Source: Chrysomallon squamiferum (Eukaryota > Mollusca > Gastropoda > Neomphalida > Peltospiridae). Taken from it: a DNA stretch of 64,000 bases. Within the stretch, counting starts at the first letter, position 1, and the number at the start of each line of letters is the position of its first letter. The notes under the pieces were generated by a model that had not been told where the DNA came from, ran no database searches, and saw only the letters and a program-made list of their open reading frames with translations. Position numbers and translations under genes: made by a program. Of this stretch, positions 25,964 through 39,189 are shown piece by piece. The DNA lies in NCBI GenBank assembly GCA_012295275.1, contig CM022674.1:15780424-15844423 (forward strand), in the 5' to 3' direction.

Positions 25964-26880
25964 TTGAATATTCTGTGAACAGCACACACGTATTACCTAT
26001 ATCAAGCTCTTCAGTACCTATTTCACAGGCCTCTACACTTACCAGTAACACTCAAATGCACACATCAGTTAGCAGTACAGCCATTACTTCCAACACAACA
26101 CCAATTTTTCACACTTCTTCTTCTACAGTAAATACTACCAACACAACCCCAAGTTCAACTTGTACAGCAACTACTTCCAAAACAACCCCAAGTTCAACTT
26201 ATACAGCAAGTACTTCGAACAGAACACAAAGTTCACCTTCTAGAGCAAGTTCTTCGAACACAACAACAAGTTCAACTTCGACAGCAAGTGCTTCGAACGC
26301 AACACCATGTTCAACATCTACAGCAAGAACATCCAGCACAACATCAACTTTAACTTCTACAGCAAATACTCCCAACACAACACCAAGTTCAACTTCCCAA
26401 CAGCAAGTTCAACTTCTACAGCAAATACTTCCAACACAACAACAAGTTCACTTCTACAGCAAGTTCAACACAACACCAAGTTCAAGAACTTACAACCTTA
26501 CAACACACAACAACCAAGTTCAACTTCTACAGCAAGTACTTACAACACAACACCAAGTTCAACTTCTACAGCAAGTACTTCCAACACAACAAGTTACTTA
26601 CAACACAACACCAAGTTCAACTTCTACAGCAAGTACTTCCAACACAACACCAAGTTCAACTTCTACAGCAAGTACTCCCAACACAACACCAAGTTCAACT
26701 TCTACAGCAAATACTTCCAACACAACACCAAGTTCAACTTCTACAGCAAGTACTTCCAACACAACACCAACACAACACCAAGTTCAACTTCTACAGCATG
26801 TACTTACAACACAACACCAAGTTCAACTTCTACAGCATGTACTTACAACACAACACCAAGATCAACTATCTCAATGACGT
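25964..26880 (+). repeat. Ser/Thr-rich tail of PARP copy 2 with 39-bp minisatellite
   Basis: One base out of frame with the PARP exon, an open frame continues FLIEYSVNSTH, SSSSVPISQ and then Thr/Ser-rich repeats up to about 26877. From about 26100 the unit is 39 bp (aacacaacaccaagttcaac plus ttctacagcaagtacttcc), reading NTTPSSTSTASTS. Unit number and order are scrambled by internal deletions near 26400-26620, some of which change frame. The equivalent tail of copy 1 uses a 48-bp unit. Confidence 0.8.
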
Positions 26881-27345
26881 AACAAATGAATCAATTTTCG
26901 TAATCTTTGACATTCCCCAGTTTTACAATGTGTTTCTACTTCAAAAATTCTTTGAAGCGCACACCAGAATTGTCTTCATCATGCTCCTTATTGCCAGTTT
27001 TTCCGTCCTCTACTCGTACCAGAACCTCTCAATTAAGCACTTCAGTTAGCAATACAACCAGCATTCCACCAATATTTCACAGTTCAAGTTCAACAGCAAA
27101 TGTTTCCAACACGTGTGCTGTATTTTAGAGTTCAAATTCTTCAGCAAATACTATCAACATTTCACGAGTATTTCAGAGTTCAACTTCAACAGCAAATACT
27201 TCCAACGCATCACCAATATTTCACAGATATACTTCAACACAACACCAAGATTTCACAGTTCTACTTCAACAGAGAATACTTCCAGCATTTCACCAGTACT
27301 TCACAGTGCAACTTATTCTGTAAATGTTTTTATATCTCTCGATAT
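26880..27345 (+). pseudogene. Third PARP C-terminal fragment
   Basis: Directly after the 39-bp array the sequence again matches the end of the PARP domain: NESIFVIFDIPQFY, then the same nucleotide path as 8400-8530 (gcacaccagaattgtcttcatc) and a few repeats of the 48-bp type (ttccaccaatatttcacagtt). A second PARP gene end has been joined to copy 2 by recombination. Frames are broken. Confidence 0.75.
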
Positions 27346-28735
27346 CTTTTTTTTATTTTTCTCTTTTACCTTAATTTTCTTCTTAAATAATCTTGTTGAC
27401 ATTTTTTTTCTCTGTGCAATGTAAACTTTTATTAATACGTTGTGAACGGTTTTGTTCTTTAGGTCAAGGACATCTTAACACACGGTAACAGTCGAGACTT
27501 ACCCAGGGGTCACACTAGTATCTTGTGACTTACGCTCAATAAACAAATACACATTTACACTGTACCAAACTCTACTGTGCTATGCTGTGTTATGCTATTC
27601 TATACTATACTATACTATAATAAATATAATATAATATAATATATAATATGCTGTTAATATTTGTCATTGGAAAATGCATATTAACATCTGTTCTACTAAA
27701 TATAATGAACAATATTAACGTTAAGTTTTATGATAACAAGTGGACATTGTGTTGGTATGCAGCCCAACGAACTGCTTGTTCCACAGGGCTGTAATTCAGT
27801 TAAGATCGCCTTGTTTATTTTGTTAGTTGCTGGGAAGTGTTTGTTTGATTTTGTGCAACCAAATAACAATAACAACAAAGTTTTTCTCTATTTTATATTT
27901 CACATGGATATTTCAGTTGATACGTTCTTAAACTGATCAGCTAACCCTTCACACTAAAGCTGACTATGGTTTATATTACAGGGCAGTATAAGTCAATAGG
28001 TCAAATTACATAGGTATGGTGGGTGTGCAGGTTAGAAAAAAGGATTATATTACAAAAGTGTAGGAGTCAGTAGGATACATCCACCAATTATAATACTGTA
28101 CATGTGATTTTCAGAGAGAAAGAAAATAAAATTAAATCACACACTTCACACCTTTAGTTTAGTTGCTTCAGAAATGCAAAATAAATATTGTTTGGTTCGT
28201 GTACATTTCGTTGTTTAAATAGGCTAAATGTGATCATGGAAAGTTTCAAGTCACAACATACATCATGTACGGGGGTGTGTCTGTGTGTGTGTATGTGTGC
28301 TTATAAGGTGGGGAGCATATATGGGTATGTATGTATGTATGATGTTTCATTCTTTCTTTTTATTTTACAGATAATGTTAAGGTAAATGAAAACGTTCATT
28401 CTAAATTAAATATAATATAATATTTGAAATTTAATAATCATCTTAATAAATGAAATAAGATAATCTTAATCTTAAACCGAAGACGCTGAAAATGACTAAA
28501 GTGCTGATTATCAACAAGAGTGTTTTATGTGCATCTTCTCGTAGACAATACGCCACATACCACAACCTTTTATAAACATACTGATTAGTATTAATTGACT
28601 GATCCGGAAAACAGGGTTGAACCGTACCTAACTTATTGGTTCATTTATTAAAATATTATTTTCGATAAATAATTATTTGAACCTAGTAAATTAATAATTA
28701 CATAATCCGTTAAAAGTATCTGGAATCTATATTTT
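27345..28735. repeat. Duplicated spacer fragments; no gene
   Basis: Positions 27680-28100 match 10260-10690. Positions 28110-28265 (cacctttagtttagt, catttcgttgtttaaat) match 11545-11660 and also 30060-30205, so this piece exists three times. A TA/CTATA microsatellite lies at 27595-27650. The small open frames here are not supported as genes. Confidence 0.65.
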
Positions 28736-28951
28736 TCTTCTTTATTTCAACACTAAATACATTCTAGGCTTACCGGACATCAGCCATTGTTACAAAGGAG
28801 TCCCAAATATATAGTCTACACTTTGCGAACACTTGGATCACTCTCACCTAATGACTGACTTCTGATCCTCATGTTATCAATATCGAGAGATTTTAACACC
28901 TGATGGTGATACGATTTTGGATCGGAGACCATCTTCAAAAACAGATTTTAA
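28735..28951 (-). pseudogene. HDC last-exon fragment (C-terminus)
   Basis: It is nearly identical to 12300-12530: the minus strand reads FLKMVSDPK, YHHQV, SLDIDNMRIRSQSLGESDP before diverging by a small deletion, which shifts the frame near the stop. Homology stops abruptly at about 28951, where the sequence jumps to material matching 11150-11300. It is a duplicated piece of the HDC gene with no separate function. Confidence 0.85.
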
Positions 28952-28954
28952 GGG

Positions 28955-30440
28955 CAATGTATAATTAATTATATTACTGACGTTAAATGGGTTATGTGTG
29001 TATGCGCACGCACACACACACACACAAACAATTATTGGTAACTGAAAAACTATGTTTTCTTCTTTCGTGCAATTATCATGTAGATAAAAGGATTGTTGGT
29101 AAATTTAGACTCTGTGACTATACACTTATTTTATATATCTAAATGTCAGTCATGACTTGCTTACTCACACTGACATACTGAAGAAATGGAAAACAATTTA
29201 ATTTACAAATTTCATTTCCTTTCTTACTTTTGATCATATAAATGATTACTGCCTGACAATCACATAATAAACAAATGTTTTTTGGGTATAATAACATGCA
29301 AACTATGTACGAAAATGAATACTAATCGTGGTCATGCAAAAATAGTTCTGTGAAAGATGTCCATGCTTAAGAACAGAAAAACAATTTTGTTTTATTTCTA
29401 TTTAATATTTCTCTTATTACTATTGTTTTATGTCTATGATCTTTTACCACTGTATTAAATCAAATGTTATTATTATTTTTATGATATATTTTAGATAGCA
29501 AAACAGACATGTAACTTTACTGATCTAAAGGTTGATATAAATCGATAAACAAACCGATTAGAAAGAAATATACATAGATACGGACAGCCAGATAGACAGA
29601 CAGATCACTGGATGAAATGCTTGGCTGTTATTATTTTTATTAGTATTATTTTTATTAGTACTAGAGATAAACAAGTCAATTAAATAATATTTTTTATGCA
29701 TTCATATTAACATATTGTATTATCTTGATTACTCATAAACAATAAATAAAATTTACCGAATTGTTATATTCAAAAGTTAATTACAGCACAATTTAACTAT
29801 TTCATGAAGTTTAATGTTTAAGTCTTGTGTAATTTCCACACACAACAAATACTAACTGTAAAATATATAAATAGTTAACTACAAAATGCTTATTTCCCGT
29901 TCTAGATATATCATACGAAAATTGATTAATAAACACTTTTTCATCTCAGCAATTTATTTCTTTAAAAGAAGCATAAACAACCAGAAACAGTAACTTGAAA
30001 AGTGTAATGACCGAGTTCAAAGAAATTACATAAAGAGATTTTCAGAGAGAAAGAAATCAAAACTAAATCACACACACTTTACAGCCTTAGTTCAGTTATT
30101 TCAGAAATGCAAAATAACAAGGTTTGAAACTGTACACATTTCGTAGTTTAAATGTGATCTATGGCTACAGTATCATGGACAGTTTCAAGTCACAGCATAC
30201 ATGTACAGGGGGAAAGACCGCTTTTGTGTGTGTGTGTGTGTTTGTGTCTGTTTCTAAGGTGAAGGCACACATTCGTATGATTCTTTCTCTTTCGTTTACA
30301 GATGCATTAATATTGTATGTAATTTACACTAGTACTGTTAATAATATGCATATTTTAAACGTTATTTACAAACAAACAAAAGCATAATAAAGTTTCAAAA
30401 AACAAAACCCTCAGTACCATTAAAGAGATTGTTTTTAACA
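28955..30440. repeat. Rearranged duplicate of the 11.2-11.7 kb block; no gene
   Basis: Positions 28975-29130 match 11150-11300, and 29785-30215 match 11310-11670. In between (29130-29780) is AT-rich DNA in which I see no gene. Confidence 0.65.
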
Positions 30441-30450
30441 TTTGTTTACC

Positions 30451-31168
30451 TCTGTTGCCCATTCTACAACGTGTCCCCGTAGTGAGAACTTCTCGTCAAT
30501 ATCTAATTGTCTCATCTTGACAAAACCAATCATTCCTGCTTTCTCAACACACGAATGAGCCTGAAACGTGTCAAAGTAGATCTCGTAGTTTTCAGTACGA
30601 AACGTCTCAGTGAAAACAAACTGGTAAGTAAAAGTGTGGAATCCAAGAAAACAGATATCAAGATGGATTGATGGACGGACGAACGAACAAAATAGTCTGA
30701 CTGATTAGGAGGCTACAGATGGAGAGACTGACACTAATAAATAGATATACAGACAGAGAGATGGATGTACTGACAACGATACATACGTGTATATAGTCAG
30801 AAATGGACGGACAGAGAGAGAAAGACAAAGGTACAGAAGAATAGTTTTGACAGACAGATAAACAGATGAGACAATAAGTAAATAAACTAAGAGATAATAC
30901 AGTAACTAAACTAAGAGATAATACAGTAAATAAACTAAGATATAATACAGTAAGTAAACTAAGATATAATACAGTAAATAAACTAAGAGATAATACAGTA
31001 AGTAAACTAAGAGATAATACAGTAAGTAAACTAAGATATAATACAGTAAATAAACTAACAAACTGAACCATAAAGGAGACATGCTGAAGGACAGATCACA
31101 TAAAATTAATACTGACTAGTTTTGACGAATAAGCTACGAGTCTCGGTAACAACATTCCATCTTCGATG
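30451..31168 (-). pseudogene. HDC exon 6 and partial exon 5 duplicate
   Basis: Positions about 30451-30560 repeat HDC exon 6 ([26 protein letters not shown]). Positions about 31108-31168 repeat the 3' half of exon 5 (DGMLLPRLVAYSSKL) with the same GTCAGT donor. The intervening intron matches 16622-16960 but carries an expanded 24-bp array. VAYSS here is closer to other histidine decarboxylases than VASSS in the main copy. The duplicate ends abruptly at about 31168 in the middle of exon 5. Confidence 0.85.
30870..31062. repeat. 24-bp minisatellite, about 8 units
   Basis: The unit is taagtaaactaagatataat plus acag, with g/t and a variants. The main HDC intron (16858-16905) has only one to two units, so the array expanded in this duplicate. 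Confidence 0.9.
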
Positions 31169-31169
31169 A

Positions 31170-31805
31170 AACATATCTTTATCCAGAACATAAATTAAAA
31201 TAAAATAATTCAGCAACATTTGTTTATGTAAATTTACATGTAACAACTTTTCCCAAAGAAAACAAACATAAAATTAAATTTCACAAGTGTTATAAATTTA
31301 CATTTAGCAATTGTTTCAAAATTAGCAGTTTATGGATTTATATCAAATAAAAGCTAAAACACATTAACAATTCAAACATTTTCTTTCATATTGCTTTCTT
31401 GTTTTTTATTAATTTGGGAAACCGTCTTTCGGTTGTTGTTATGTTGTTGTTTTTTTGTTTTGTTTTTTGTTTTTGTTTTTATTTGAATGGCATTATTTAC
31501 AATATTTTGGCAATAAAAAATTCCTGTCACTCGGAATTGTGTTTCATACATATTTGTTTATTACTCTAGCTAATTTTTTTTTTTTCATTAGGCTAGTACT
31601 ATTGCTTCATTTGAACTAACAAAACACGCGTCTAGCTATCGTGGTAGCAGTACTGAGCTGTTGCTGTCTGATATAAATAAAAATATTCACGTTTTAGAAA
31701 ATGAGTGAAAACGAGCTTTTAAGACGTAAACAGTTAACAACCAGCAGAACATTTTAAAATTATTTTCAGATAAAATATAATTCTTGTCTCTGCGAGTTTT
31801 TCAGT

Positions 31806-31842
<37 letters not shown>

Positions 31843-32130
31843 ATAGACGTGGGTGCCACATAATTAAGAACATAATTTAGATTCTTAATGACTGTGATTA
31901 TCTACTATTATCTTTTATTATAATAATTATTATTATTATTTGACTTTCACGGTAAACAAAGGGAATCCTGAGAGCAAAGATTTGCTATTTAATTTTCTGA
32001 GATATTTTTCTGCCCCGTCTCTGTTTATGATTTAAATTTGCTTGGAATCTAATTCACAAAATGTGAATATAGAATGTATTTCACTGGTTTGTCGATAAAC
32101 GATGTTCGAACCTGCGTATTAATAACTGAA
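31170..32130. repeat. Duplicate of 2660-3180, then AT-rich spacer
   Basis: Positions 31170-31640 match the spacer near the fibrinogen-like genes (tttatccagaaca, gtttatgtaaatttacat, ttcatt..ggc.a.tact.t motifs). (TA)n lies at 31809-31840. Nothing coding is seen. Confidence 0.65.
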
Positions 32131-33010
32131 AAAGAGGAAGAAGAAGTAGAAGAAGAAGATAACATTCAACAATCTAAATGCAGCAAATAATAAAATACAT
32201 CTGTTTACTTTTTCTTTTCATATTTTATAATATATTATTGTTGTTTCTCTCGCTATTTTTGCTATTGAACATGTGTTATTATATATCTTGAATGTCGATA
32301 AACGTAAATTACTTCATATTTTCCTATTTATTTCTACACTTACGCGCAGACACCGTATAAACAGTGAATTTTTCAAATCGTCGTAAATAGCTCTCGGCTG
32401 TACCTCTGTGTATCTCGTGCAGCAGTGACAGACTATTGTTATCTGACGTACATAACAAACAAACACAAATTTGCTATACTGGGTATCCGAGTATCATTTG
32501 AGTACCATTATATGTACAGGAATATATTTGGAAAACGAAAACAGCTTTATAAAATTATCTTTACGTATGCTATAACGATATATAACATAAAATAACAATT
32601 AGAAAACAAACAAACAAACACACGGAAACAACAACAACAAACAGGCAACAGCTGCACAATATTTAACATTAATCTACAAAAGTCGTATGTATAGAATCAT
32701 TCAAAACCGCAAAGTACGAAACGGACTAGTTTCCGCTCGAAATATCATAAAATATTTAAAGTTGTCGTCAGTCCGTGTTTAGCACTGAGAAACAGTCGTT
32801 ATATTTTAACATATTTAACATCTAAGTGTCCTTTTGTTAAGTGTCAACAATCATATCTAAATAGTATCCTTTGTCTGCTCGTTTATGCATTGTGAAATAG
32901 TCGTATCAAGATATAATCCTGCAACGTGCACAGTTGGTTTAAGTTTGCTGTCCGGTTACAAAATACTTGTATTATTTGTTTAGTCTGAGATAAACAGTAT
33001 ACAAAAAAAT

Positions 33011-33053
<43 letters not shown>

Positions 33054-33179
33054 TTTTTTGTCTCTGTGTCTGTTTATGAATTGTCAAAGAGTTACATTTA
33101 CAATAATTCTACAGTGTATACATCTGGATTCAGTTACCTTTCCGATTATAAGATTAAGATTAGTCATTCAGAATGCTAT

Positions 33180-33250
33180 GTGTATAAAGACAGGAATCAG
33201 GATAAACATTGAGTTAATTGTGTCTGACAGAGGCAAAATTATTTGTTCAG
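33180..33250 (+). promoter_or_regulatory. TATA-like segment, repeat 1 (possible core promoter)
   Basis: GTATAAAGACAGG is followed by ggaatcaggataaacattga and a conserved tgtctgacagaggc about 45 bases on. The same layout recurs at 34743-34810 and 37383-37450. A TATA element at a fixed spacing in all three suggests duplicated transcription starts of plus-strand receptor genes. This is inference from layout only. Confidence 0.3.
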
Positions 33251-34742
33251 ATTTTTAATAAGTAATATGAATTTTTCCTTATTTTTAAATTGATGTACTT
33301 TTTATAACTACAGTTGTTTAATGTAGCTATAATGTTTATTACAATATAAATTGCATCACACATACTCGATTTGAGCATTCAGCAAACAAAATTTGGCGAC
33401 CTAATTACGTTCAAATCAAGCGATTAAATTTCTCAGGAACAGTACATGATACTGGGAATGCAGAATAAGGAGACTTGTGTTTAAATAAAGTGTGATCATC
33501 AATGAACGGAATTAATAACGTGAACTGAGAGAGAAAACATTACAAAAATTCACTTTATTGTAGACCAAAAAAAAAAAAAAAAGAAGATAATATTAAAAAA
33601 TAAAATAATTTTAATAATGTGAAAGAATATATTAAAGAAAAAAGTGAAAGAAAAACTGTGTATGCTGACAGACATCAAATTCTATTGAAGATGAAGAAGA
33701 AGAATAAGATAACGTTTAACAATCTAAATGTACCAAATAATAAAATGCATCTGATTACCTTTATTATTATTATTATTTTTATACTATATTATTGTTCTTC
33801 TTCTTGTGTTTGTGTTTTTTTCGTTATTATTGTTATTGAACATGTGCTATTATTTATCTTGAATGTTGTTGCACGTAAATGTTTTCGTACTTTCCTATTT
33901 ATTTCTACACTTACGCGCAGACCTCGTATAAACAGTGGATTTTTCAAATCGTCGTATATAACAATCGGCTGTACCTCTATGTATCTCGTGCAGCTCTGAC
34001 ACACTGATTGTATCTAACCTACATAACAAACAAACATACATTTGCTATACTGGGTATTCGAGTATGATTTGAGTACGATTACATGTACAGGGATATATTT
34101 GGAAAACGAAAACAACCACAACAAACAAATAAACAATAACTGCACAATATTTAACATTAATCCACAAAAGTCGTATGTATAGAATCATCGAAACCGCAAA
34201 GTACGAAACCGACTATTTTCCCCCGTAAAATGTAATAAAATATTTAAGTTTCGCATCAATCCGTGTTTAACAAGTATACACCATTATTATTTGTTTAGCA
34301 CGGACGAACAACACATACAGCTTGACGTATTTAATGTATGTCTATTTTCACTACTGTTAACTATTTTCCCCGCGAAATATAATAAAATAGTTAAAGTTGT
34401 CGTCAGTCCGCGTTTAGCACTGAGAAACAGTCGTTATATTTTAACATATTTAACATCTAAGTGTCCTTTTGTTAAGTGTCAACAGTCATATCTAAATAGT
34501 ATCCTTTGTCTGCTCGTTTATGCATTGTGAAATAGTCGTATCAAGATATACTCCTGCAACGTGCACAGTTGTTTTAAGTTTGCTCTCCGGTTACAAAATA
34601 CTTGTATTATTTGTAATATTATATTTGTCTGTGTGCCTGTTTACGAATTGTCAAACATTTACATCTAGAATAATTATACAGTGTATAAATCTGGATTCAG
34701 TTAGGTTTCCGATTATAAGATTAAGCTTAGTCAGTCAGAATG

Positions 34743-34810
34743 TTATGTATACAAAAACAGGAATCAGGATAAACATTAAGTTAATTGTGTCTGACAGAGG
34801 CAGAATGATT
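34743..34810 (+). promoter_or_regulatory. TATA-like segment, repeat 2
   Basis: TATACAAAAACAGG replaces the TATAAAG of repeat 1, and the downstream tgtctgacagaggcaga is retained. The TATA match is weakened, so this copy may be inactive. Confidence 0.25.
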
Positions 34811-35239
34811 TGTCCAGTTTTTAAATATGTAATATGAATGTTTCCTTATTTTTAAATTGATGAACTTTTTATAACTACAGTGGTTTAATGTGTATAATGT
34901 TTTAGCATTCAATAAACAAAATTATGCTACCTAATTAGGTTCAAATCAAGAGATTAAATGTCTCAGGAAGAGTACATGCTACTGGGAATGCATAATAAGG
35001 AGACTTGTGTTTAAATAATGTGTGATCATCACTGAAAGCAATTAATAGCGTGAATTGAGAGAGAAAACATTACAAAAATTCACTTTATTGTAGAAAAATA
35101 AAAAGATAATATTATTATATTTAAATAATCTAAAAATAAAGAAAACAATATATTAAAGAAAAAAGTAAAAAAAAAAAAATGTTCTGGAGCAATCTATATG
35201 CGGATAGATATCAAATCCTAATCGCAGAATGTCGACACA

Positions 35240-37290
35240 ATTTTTATTTAAACTGAGTCAGTGACTGAGAGAAAATACAAGTGAAACAAGATGATAATCA
35301 TAACGAATGAACCCATAACGAGAATCAAGTGATAAGTTTAGATATATCAGATTATTGTAATTATTGATTGATGCATTTATTTAGTTATTGTAATGTATTC
35401 ACTCAGTTAATTTAAGTCTGCGAGTTGTATGTATGCCAGAGCAGTTTTTATGTGAACGATCTTTAAAAATTGACGAATTATGAAATCAAAATGTTTCAGT
35501 TTAAATAATATCATTAATTTCATTATTTAGATTTTTGCTTAAAAATCATGTTTTCAATTATTCTGTTACTGGTTGATGACAACACTTCCCGGTTCACAAG
35601 TAAGATCGATGTTCGGCTTAATGGACGATATTACGTGTTAATATTGTTCACCTCTTCCGTTCTGTGTATAGGCGAGAAAACCAAATATTAAAATGACGCA
35701 TTAGCTATATTTTATTATCATAAATTTAATAATTTAGTTTAATAATTACTATAATAATTCCTATAAACATTAGTCACATTCACATATAATTATTAATACG
35801 TGCATACATGCATATTTAAACGGATACATATATACATATGTACAAACATGTATACATACACACATACGCATAAGTATCCAAATTTTGTTAAAAACAAATT
35901 GGTATAAATAATAATGATAGTAACAAAAAAAATAGCCTTATCACTACTTTCTATTCTGATTACTGATTGGCTAAAGTAAAATACTGAGAAAATGTCATGT
36001 TTTTGAAGCAGAGAACTTAGATGTAAATAGGTCTCCAGCTGTGCAAGAAATTAAATACATTTAACAAAATATTGAAATCATAGCAGTGTTTATTAAAATT
36101 AAAATGAAATATCAGTGTGTGTAGGTAAGACAGTATTAAAGGTTACAAATTATTGTGCACTCATTTTATTTAATTTGACATTGTTGTCTTGTTATGCAAT
36201 ATCACAACTTATCTAGAGATAATTATAATGCTTTTTTTTTTTTTTCCAAATATAATGATACACTGGTTTTAGTTTTGTGATTAAACTAGCATGACCAGTA
36301 CATAAAACTAACACTGCTTGTTTGAAATGTAGGCCAGATAAATGAGTGTGTCATTGATGCACAAGATATACAAAGATATACTCGGTTAATATTTACAAGG
36401 ATCAAATTTGTTACTGTGGCTAAGAGGACAACCGACAGTTCTATCTGACTCTGTGTGTGTGTGTGTCTGTGTATGTGTTTGTGTATATTTGTGTTGGTCT
36501 GTGTATGATATGTAAATCTCTGATTGTGTGTATGCATATCAAAATGTTTGACTGTACCTATGGAGAAAAAGATACATACTTTAAATATATTTTGACTACT
36601 ACCGAACTTTTTTATTTCATTTTGTCTTATCCACTATAAGGACAATTCCACGGTATCAGAATTCAGAAGGTTTAATCTAAAAAAATACCACAGATATATG
36701 TGGCTTGATGTGTAACAGGAACTATCTGTATGTAACTCCAAACGGACGTGAGAAAAAAAAATAACCTTATTTCCAAATTGTCTACAATTTTTGGGATGGT
36801 CAAATAAACATTTACCATTTGCTTAAAAAGGAAAGCATGAATTGTTTAATAGTTAATGTATGTTGACAACAGCTTCGGAATGTGACTGTGTTGATAAATC
36901 ACCAATAACATGATTGTTCGATACTTACAAACTAATTATTTGTCTGTGTACAATATTCAAGACAATAAAGATGTTTATTCGCTGAAGAATTTTTTAGAAT
37001 TTATTACTGAACCAGTATAGAAATTCAGAACAGAATATCTGTAAAAAATATACGGACATACGAACCGTTGTTCACAGCATCAGACGCACACAAACAGAAC
37101 CACACAAACACTATCGCGCCCATGCAATCACATTTAGACACATTCATGGAGGTATATACGTATCTCAAATATATATAATTACAAACCATTTGGAATAAAT
37201 AAATACAGATCGATAGATAAATCAAGATGAATAGAAAGACAGGTAGACAGACTATACAAATACAGGTTTTATTCACTGTTCTTGATAACA
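35240..37290. other. No gene recognised
   Basis: AT-rich DNA. Positions 35900-36045 (tagataggtctccagttgtg-type text, here tgtaaataggtctccagctg) are repeated at about 45170-45320. A GT microsatellite lies at 36453-36485. Open frames are short and low in complexity. Confidence 0.55.
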
Positions 37291-37382
37291 ATACTGTTTT
37301 ACCTCATCTGTCATACGTTCCATTCCAGCTACTAAGAACAAACATGCGTACGATTACAAAATAAACTTCGTCAGTCAACTAG

Positions 37383-37450
37383 TCATGTATATAAGGCTAG
37401 GAACGAGGATCTGAATTAAAGTAGTTGTGTTTGTTGGAGACGGACTGATG
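37383..37450 (+). promoter_or_regulatory. TATA-like segment, repeat 3, nearest to the SRCR exons
   Basis: TATATAAGGCTAGG sits at the position of TATAAAG in repeat 1, with about two thirds identity in the surrounding 130 bases and a matching gttggagacggac downstream. It is the closest candidate promoter to the SRCR exons that begin at 39190. Confidence 0.35.
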
Positions 37451-37984
37451 TAGTCAGCTTTTATATTAAGAAATGTATTTCTTACCATATGTATGGATTT
37501 ATTACTAAATTAATTTCAGGTATGTCATATTATTTGTATGTATATAGTTATAAAGAAAGAAATAATCGATAGTTGTAATAATAATTAAAATTGTGAATCA
37601 GTGAGGTATGGAATTATGAGGATCGTGAATTGAAAAATGGATAAGTCTGCATGGACAAAAGATTCACAATAGAACATTTTCACCTTTTGCTCGACCTTGA
37701 AATTACTTTAATTGAAAATTAAAGTTCAAAGTATTATTTCAACCCAAGATGTAATATTTGGAGTTTAATAGTGATATTCACTTAAAATGGACATGCTGAC
37801 CACACAGTGTCCATTTTCACACCTTTAGAGATTAAATAATACAGAAATGCACTAGGCTGTAATACTTTTAAAAACTAAGATTATGAAATTACAGATTTTT
37901 ATTATTTCTTTTTTTGTTGTTGTTGTATATATATTGTGTGTGCTGAATGTGTTGTTATTCTTATGTTGATAGGGTGTAATGTGC

Positions 37985-38868
37985 AGTTAATCTGTGTCAA
38001 TAACGTTTATTACACCCACAATTTTAATGTTTTATTGTGTTCTCCGTGCAGATTCTTATTTTGTCTACAGACGTAGTAGATTCAAATTTGTTCACAACCA
38101 CAACATAATTAATTGTTCTTCAAACACATTACACGCGGAATTCCTATCGATGAGATTTTTAAAATTTCAAATATTTTTGTTAGAAATAATGATAATTGTA
38201 GCAGTTGTAGTATTAGTATTATTAGTAGTAGTAGTATTAAATGTAAATAATTATGTTGATTATATTTACACTATATTAATGGTATTATTGTATCAAACAT
38301 TGTCCATTAAAATTGTTTCGAAACAATTTAGAAAATAAGTATATTCTTCCGAAAACCTTAGAACTAAATGCCCGTCTGTTGAACACGTTTCCAAAGAATG
38401 TTCCATAATTGAAATAAAATTAATAAGTATTTTACAGATGTAGTAGATCCAAATTTACTCACAACCACAAGATAATTAAGTGTTGTTCAACTGCATTACA
38501 TGCGAAATTCTTCTCTATGGTATTTTTAATATTTCAAATATGTTTGTAAGAAATAATGATAAATGTAGTAGCTGTGGTATTAGTATTAGTATTAGTAGTA
38601 GAAGTAGTAGTAGTAGTACTAGTATTAGTAGTAGTAATAGTAGTAGTAAATGTATATAATGCTGTTAATTATATTTACATTATTTTAATGGTATTATTGT
38701 ATCAAACATTGTCCATTAAAATTGTTTCGAAATAATTCAGAAAATAAGTATATTTTCCGAAAGCCTTAGAAATAAACGCACGTCTGCTGAACACTTTTCC
38801 AAAGAATGTTTCATAATATTTATTTTATTCATTGTATTTACTCATTTTATAATAATAATAACAATAAT

Positions 38869-38870
<2 letters not shown>
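37985..38870. repeat. Tandem duplication of about 400 bp
   Basis: Positions 38050-38400 and 38440-38820 share acagacgtagtagattcaaa-like starts, caaacattgtccattaaaat and a tail tccaaagaatgttccataat. A third, more diverged tail is at 39065-39150. Each unit contains an acceptor-like tattttacag|atg, but no SRCR-like protein follows. (AGT)n lies at 38590-38650. Confidence 0.7.
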
Positions 38871-38928
<58 letters not shown>

Positions 38929-38955
38929 AAGAAGAAGAAGAAGAAGAAGAATAAA
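38855..38955. repeat. (AAT)n then (GAA)n microsatellites
   Basis: AAT units up to about 38900 change to GAA units up to about 38952. GAA tracts of this kind can form triplexes. Confidence 0.95.
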
Positions 38956-39189
38956 GATAAAACACAAAAAATAGAAGTAATGATGATGAAGAATCGTATT
39001 TCACTTAGGATATTTAAACTATGTTTTCATTATCAACGCATTCTTACATTAAACGTTGTTGGAATCACGTAGAAAGTAATAACTTACTTCTCAAAACTTT
39101 GAGACTAAAATGAGATCTGTTGAAGATGTTTAGGAAACCTTGTTGTATAACACTCATTTCACTATACATATTATTCATTTGTTTTGCAG

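Larger units (their letters stand above)
32130..35240. repeat. 1.55-kb tandem duplication, two copies
   Basis: Copy one runs from about 32130 to 33680 and copy two from about 33690 to 35240. Shared landmarks are aacaatctaaatg (32166/33718), cacttacgcgcagac (32338/33908), cagtttgctatactggg-type text (32470/34040), tcgtcagtccg (32765/34397) and gacaggaatcaggataaaca (33190/34757). A further partial copy lies at about 42950-43560. (TTTA)n at 33008-33056 is unique to copy one. Short open frames here are conserved between the copies only as a by-product of duplication; no protein family was recognised. Confidence 0.8.
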
